DNA of 64,000 nucleotides from contig NMRB01000016.1 in assembly GCA_002633025.1 (NCBI GenBank), positions 93,458-157,457 on the forward strand, written 5' to 3'. This DNA is from Notospermus geniculatus. Its lineage: Eukaryota > Nemertea > Pilidiophora > Heteronemertea > Lineidae. Shown one piece after another: positions 58,837-64,000 of this stretch. The notes below the pieces were generated by a model that ran no database searches, was not told the DNA's origin, and saw only the letters and a program-made list of their open reading frames with translations. The translations under genes were made by a program, and so were the position numbers. Each line of letters starts with the position of its first letter. Position 1 is the stretch's first letter.

Positions 58837-60647
58837 TATTCTTGTAATGTAATTGAATCAAAGCTGACACGTTGAAAAATATACTTTTACTCACATACGC
58901 AATACATACAGCTTTGTATAAAGTATTACAGTGATCAACCATATACTGTATATAATGATTTACATGTATTTCAATTTTAATATTCAATGGTTTCAAACAC
59001 GACAAACATTGAGTACAGGTGTGGAGAAGGAAAAGGTGTGTGAAAATACCAAACGGACAAATACTGTGGACGTGCACGAGTGATATACGAGAAATAATGG
59101 ACCCAATGATGGTCCAATAATTGTGGCGTGTTGGTGGTTGACGACTATGCACTAGGAATTATGGTATCGATTGAGGTCTGGTCCTAGACTCTGGTAGGGT
59201 ACATGGAGGAACATGCTCTGAATATCTCTTCCTAGGGTAATACGCACCGAGACGAACATCCACAATGATGACTTCTTTTCAGTGTGGGCCTCACCTCAAG
59301 TTAGGTAGGCCTACAAGAAAATGTAGGCATATGGACCACATAACTGTCAAACAACAACGTGTTGTGAACCGGGTGAATGACGAAGTAGGCATATACAGTA
59401 TCACACTACTTTTCGCAGAAAGTATTTTTCCTTGCACCCCATAAAGTGAAGGAGTGTAGTTTTGATCGTGTAGGTGTTGTCTCTCCCCAATCAAAAAGCG
59501 TTTTCGGTCACAGTCAAGTCCCGTAATACAAGAATGTTCTGGCAAGATTGGCTGATTGAATTGTAATTTGTATCTAATGTGGACCATTACATGAATCATC
59601 AGAGACCTGCACATTTCAATCCGTCCATCCAGAGCAGGATTCCAAGAAGAATGGCAGAAATTGAACAGAATGACAGCTGGACTGACTTGTGATGATACAA
59701 TATCGACGAAGACATTAAAACCTGATTTTCCTTGCACATGTATACTGCTGACACCCAACACAAACGTGTCACCGCACAATATAGGTATAGACATAATACT
59801 GTACACTGAATACAAAAGTATGCTGAATGAATAAGACACAATCTATTGGCACAATTAAACATAAATACCAGACGACAAGTGGGTTCTGTTGCGTTTGCTG
59901 CTTTAATACTGTCTCTAATTTCTTTGTACTTTTTCGCATGATGGACAGTGTCTATAGGCCCCACTCTGTTTTGAAGAGAGCAGAATAAGGTTTGTTCGAA
60001 GAAAGTATCGAAAACAATCATCACTGCGTACCTAGAACAAAGTGATTTGTCAGAAAGCTGCATAAGTGCTTCAGCAAACACTAACTTGTTCGAGGTGGTC
60101 CTACCGATGTGACAGGTATCTAATGCCCAACCGGGCAAAACGAGGGATTAGGATAGAGAATACAAGGAATTAGGATATAGAAACCATGCCCATTTAAAAA
60201 TTATAGCCTCACAAAAGCACAATATTATAACTCGATTTGACTCATTGTTCGAGGTCGGCCTCTATTCATTTGGTCGTTTCATTGTTAGGTCCCCCCTCCA
60301 GATCCATTTGATAATCCCATAGACCTATTCATTTGTCGAAATCGGTACCCTTTTTGTTGACATCGAGTCACATAACGATAGCATTCTTCTACTTCGGCCT
60401 GTTTATTTGACCATACCACACCCGAACTACAAGCGACAAGGCCAATAGTAGTCAGCTGACCAGTCCGGGGGGACCAGTCGCTGTCACTACGGTCCAATTC
60501 AACGACTAGCGTACCCATTCATCGTTGACTGAGCACCAATTTGGAGAATTTTCTTTTGTACTGGTCCGCAGAACTTGGCCATCTTTTGGCAATAAGCGAG
60601 GCTGACTGCTCCTAGTCGCCATACAAGTTTGCTTGCTGTATTACAGC

Positions 60648-60766
60648 GAGTTTTCGCAAAGCCCCCGAAACACCACCGCGAACGCCAAACCCACTGTGCC
60701 ACGAAGAGAGCACCGAACAAAAGGATAGACCTTCGCGTTGGCGTTTCGGGGGCCTTGCGAAAACTC
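60648..60766. mobile_element. MITE with TTTTCGCAAAGC..CCGAAACGCC ends (copy 2)
   Basis: The ends GAGTTTTCGCAAAGCCCCCG and the inverse, GGGGCCTTGCGAAAACTC, match copy 1 at 10129-10314. The interior AGAGAGCACCGAACAA is shared. It is shorter by about 70 bases. Confidence 0.85.
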
Positions 60767-61440
60767 ACCACTGACGTCTTCATTGTTCGGCGCAAACGCT
60801 GCTTATCTCGTATTTCTCTTCACAAATATTCTCTGACAGTGCTTCCACCAGTCGACTTTACTGCCATCTCTTAGCAGATCGGCAGACTACCTGTATTCAA
60901 AGCGTCCGGTATTCAGGCGGAAAACTTCGTTGTTCGGATGGACCTTAAGATAAAATAGTCCTTAACGGCTAACTCAGTAGTGAATGAGAGGTATGCGCCA
61001 GTGTTGTCCATCCCTGATATTTAGAGCATCTGATCATGGTAATTGTGGGACGATGAATGATGGCGTGGATGTTAAAGGGAGACTCCACTCATTGTAAGCT
61101 TTTGAATTTTTATCAATCCATAGAGACTAATGTCATGAATTGTTATGTCACTAGTGTCAATAGGCTGACGACCTTTGTAGTGAATGAGCTAATACTGTGA
61201 CTGCCTAGGCCTATTGGTTGTTCCTTCATAAATATGCATTGAGCACACATGACATCATGTGTGCTGTGCTATGGTCCCCTTGGGATTCCATTAAAATACT
61301 TAAAATGAGGAGTTTGCTGATTTTTAAAAAATCTGACATGTTGCAGATATCAATGAATTTGAATGTATTAAAATGATATTTCAAAAATTCAAAATTTTAC
61401 CCAATGAGTGGAGTATCCCTTAATGACGGTGACCATGTAG

Positions 61441-61730
61441 ATGAGATGCGTCAGGCGCGGATCCAGGATTTTTGGCGGAGGGGGGTCAGGGCCGCCGAGC
61501 CGAGGGCGGTCGTTGCAGGCGGGCGTCGAAGATACCCGCGCCGACGGGGGGTCTGGGGGCCTCCCCCAGAAAATTTTGAAATCTAGAAGGCCGTAGACGC
61601 GATTTCCTGGCAGCTTTATTCTTACGTTTTTGCTTATTGTCGCAAATTATTGAGAAAAAACAATTGGTGGTGGCGAGAAGGGGGTCACGACCCCCCAAAC
61701 CCCCCCTCTGGATCCTCGCCTGTGTGTGTG
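61441..61730. mobile_element. Element with AGGCGCGGATCCAGGATTTT ends and G-rich arms
   Basis: The left end AGGCGCGGATCCAGG and the right end CTGGATCCTCGCCTG are inverses. The sub-terminal arms are GGAGGGGGGTCAGGGC and GGGTCACGACCCCCC. The middle has CCCCCAGAAAATTTTGAAAT. It resembles a widespread type of short G-rich repeat in marine invertebrates. Confidence 0.65.
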
Positions 61731-63001
61731 TCTGCTGTATGTCCTTACCACGTTTTTGACCGAGGAATGTGCCCTCGCAGTAGAACCAAGGGGTCAGTAA
61801 GAGACGGAGGACGGATCCTTCGAAACTGAATGAAAGAAGCACAACAGACGAGTCCAAATTCTTTACGTCCCTGAAAACTCATTTGAATGTTGTTCTAGCT
61901 GTCCTCGATGTCGATTGCTGACTGATGTTGACTTTATATCGAGTGTGGACTTACCCTGTGGTGAATGAAGTGGCTGGGATGGAATACATGAATGATGATG
62001 AATGCCTACATGCTGTCGTCGACTTGTTTTGAGTTCTTGTCTATGATTTCATGAGATGATGATGAAATGAGTTTCTGGTCACGTGTTCCCACAATGAAAT
62101 GAAGATAATGGCAAGGGATATGAAATTCGCCATGAACGAATGAAATATGCCGACCCCACCCCACCGCAACAACCGCATAACCCGTTACTGGTCTGGCGTT
62201 TGGCGAGACTGGTTCCACCGGTACCACCCCCACAATGGGAATGAAAATGAAAATGATAAGAATGCATGAGAGATGATGGATGAGAGATGACATGATAATG
62301 TAATGGAACCACAATGTTTCATGCCGAAAATGCATTTTGCTTCTCGACTGGTCGGCAATCTCATATCGGGCGAAAGATGGAAATAAACTTCGGTGATTTA
62401 GTACTCTGCCGTGGCTTCTTTTGGGATTTAAAAAAATGAATCGAGAATCGAATGCCAAATACAGCATTACGTAACTCTATAGACAATATTGGGCGAATGT
62501 TATGTACAGCAAGTCAGAGGAAACCAGAGTGCCCGGTGAAACCTGCGCTGTCAAAGTGAGTCGCCCTCTCGTCACATGAAGAGTGGGTTAGATCGGGTGT
62601 AGAAGTGGTGATAGGCGCCGATGTTTGGAGTCAGGCAGCGCTCCTTCGTCCTTTACATGACCAGTATACCTGTATACCATGCCAGATAAAATTAATAAGC
62701 ATAATACTAATACATGTATGTACAGTTGTAAGCCAATGATTCGTGGCAGGTATTGTACAGCAAAGCCATATGTTGCAAGCAACGACGGCATTGCCTTGGC
62801 AGCTGGAGTCAAGAGACAAGTTGTTTTATCGACTTCTCCGTCAGTGCCTCGAGACATTTGTGACGTAACAACTACGTCATCTCGTCATCTCGCGAGGTCG
62901 GTTAACGGACCCGTTCATCAAAAAGCTCACCGAAGTCCTCCAGCATTTGAGGCATTTAAGTAAAGAAGCTCATAGGCCTACATGCGATACATGGGACATT
63001 T

Positions 63002-63801
63002 TCAGCGGCTTTCTTGTAGGTTCACACTGTCGAATTCTGTGTCCGTGTTGTCCAGTCCCCTCCGCAAACTCTTCCGCCCCGGCGGAGAATATCGTGACGT
63101 CATCATTGTCTGTGTAGTAGTTCCGTTCGTCTTCGTATCCATTTCGTATTCCGAGGTCCGTTCTTTCTGTGGTATGAAACAGTTGAGCACGTCCTTGTTC
63201 CGGCAGATGTAGGTTCGGCAGGCGTAACGCATGCTCCGCCTGAAGTTACTTGACATGAAGCCATAGACAATGGGATTCAGGCAACTCTGAATGTACGGCA
63301 GTAGGTTTATGAAATGCTGGAGGGAGAAGAAGTTCAAATAGAGTTATACATGTACGGGGGATTAAACCCCGAGATTGTGAATGCCTGTCGACGTCCATAA
63401 TGGCGTGATGACCGTCCGAAAAGCAGCCTTTGAAAATCGTGCTGATTGGTCGAAATCATCCACTCTCATTCAACAAAAGAGCAATCAATAGTTTTTCATC
63501 GGCTCCTTTCGGACATCACATCATGGACGACAGGCACTGCCCATTTCGGTATTTAACCCGATCGGCGAAATCGGAGACCAATCTTGATCTAAGGATGGTC
63601 GTATGGTTTAGAAGGTGAAACATGACCAAGGTTTTTTCTTCACTTGAAATCTGTAGGATCTGTCGATCACCTTACCTTCGCCATATCGGAGCTTGTTAAA
63701 TACATGAATTCGACCTCGTGCTTGATGAGGACGCTGAGGATAAGCTTTGGTCCCCAGGCGATCAGGAAAATAACCACCACCGTAATGAGCATCTTGATCA
63801 C
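63002..63801 (-). CDS. Neuropeptide-receptor-like class A GPCR, last two exons (5' part outside the window)
   Basis: Exons on the minus strand are 63676-63801 and 63002-63316, both phase 0 with GT-AG borders. The first encodes 42 residues: helix 6 (MLITVVVIFLIAWGPKLIL, with AWGP for CWxP) and the third outer loop. The second encodes 104 residues: helix 7 with a standard NPxxY motif (CLNPIVYGF), helix 8 (SSNFRRSMRYACR) and a ~65-residue tail with clustered Cys (YICRNKDVLNC) that may be palmitoylated. This pattern is usual for peptide receptors, but the ligand cannot be told. An exon boundary between helices 6 and 7 is seen in some invertebrate peptide receptors. Helices 1-5 must lie right of 64000. 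Confidence 0.83.
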
Positions 63802-63819
63802 CTGAAATGGACAAAATGT

Positions 63820-64000
63820 GGAATTGTTATGTGGTTGTTGTCATCGTCTTTGTTGTTATATCACCATTGTTGTTTGTCATCGTCATTGTTGTTGTTGACA
63901 ACGTCATTGTTGTTATTGTCATATTCATTGTTAATTTTGTCATTTTCGTTGTTGTTACTGTCATCGCCATAGTGTTGTTACTGTTGTCGTTGATGTTGTT
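63820..64000. repeat. Imperfect GTTGTT/GTCATC microsatellite in a GPCR intron
   Basis: The stretch is made of GTTGTT, GTCATC and ATTGTT triplet runs in a period-3 pattern and continues to the window's right edge. It lies just upstream of the 63676-63801 exon on the minus strand. It has no coding meaning. Confidence 0.85.

Larger units (their letters stand above)
57252..63001. other. Intergenic spacer between the KCNE-like gene and the right-hand GPCR
   Basis: Three transposon-like repeats are listed separately. A 179-codon minus-strand frame at 59599-60138 and another at 59291-59839 have no recognisable features. From 61930 to 62470 the DNA is rich in ATGA/TCAT runs, which accounts for a long frame on the minus strand there. 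No gene is supported. Confidence 0.6.

Noticed and set aside
59291-60138. Overlapping minus-strand frames of 179-182 codons
   Set aside because: About one such frame is expected by chance in 64 kb at this base composition. There is no domain, no membrane pattern consistent with a family, and no clear splice sites joining them.
62006-62467. 153-codon minus-strand frame
   Set aside because: It is produced by ATGA/TCAT-rich low-complexity DNA and has no recognisable features.
1-64000. CRISPR arrays, bacterial operons or integrated viral genes
   Set aside because: No regularly spaced direct repeats with unique spacers, no ribosome-binding-site-linked gene strings, and no recognisable viral or reverse-transcriptase frame. 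The host is clearly an animal.

Overview
This is a stretch of animal nuclear DNA. The genes are split by GT-AG introns, there is no operon-like packing, and more than half of the window is repeats. The mix of genes (a mitochondrial complex III hinge protein, ribosomal protein S28, a vesicular GABA/glycine transporter, two rhodopsin-like receptors and a KCNE-like channel subunit) fits a bilaterian. The repeats (many palindromic MITEs, a 1-kb AGCTCACC element with internal ~145-bp units, tRNA-derived SINEs, and the 8-mer TAGGCCTA counted 22 times) suggest a marine invertebrate. I lean towards an invertebrate deuterostome such as an echinoderm, but this is inference and the species cannot be fixed from the window.

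Layout. 1-3480: a CCACCGCGGTGG minisatellite at the left edge, then UQCRH on the + strand in four coding exons (684-728, 1781-1819, 1964-2125, 3448-3480), with a hairpin element in intron 1 and a 1-kb element in intron 3. 3481-6459: MITE-bearing spacer. 6460-8970: RPS28 on the + strand, three coding exons plus an intron in the 3' UTR. 8995-9357: a weak candidate terminal exon on the - strand. 11214-40813: a - strand SLC32A1/VIAAT gene with only two coding exons (40457-40813 and 11214-12464) separated by a 28-kb intron full of MITEs, SINEs and two N-joined direct duplications that look like unmerged haplotypes. 40814-48739: repeat-rich spacer with nested palindromes, a 23/24-bp minisatellite and a second AGCTCACC element. 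48740-51658: a very divergent class A GPCR on the - strand in five exons. 51659-54682: spacer with a 1.4-kb nested foldback element. 54683-55774: an intronless 363-aa gene of unknown function. 56766-57251: an intronless KCNE-like single-pass protein on the - strand. 57252-63001: spacer with foldback elements. 63002-63801: the last two exons of a neuropeptide-receptor-like GPCR on the - strand, whose 5' part lies beyond the window.

The genes do not form one pathway. VIAAT, the two receptors and the KCNE-like subunit are all neural or excitability genes on the - strand, but nothing shows coordinated control. I found no bacterial-type system, CRISPR array or intact transposase or reverse-transcriptase gene. 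The most noteworthy signals are the disulfide-lacking GPCR, the KCNE-like gene, the excess of TAGGCCTA, the layers of nested palindromic elements, and the two N-bounded duplications.
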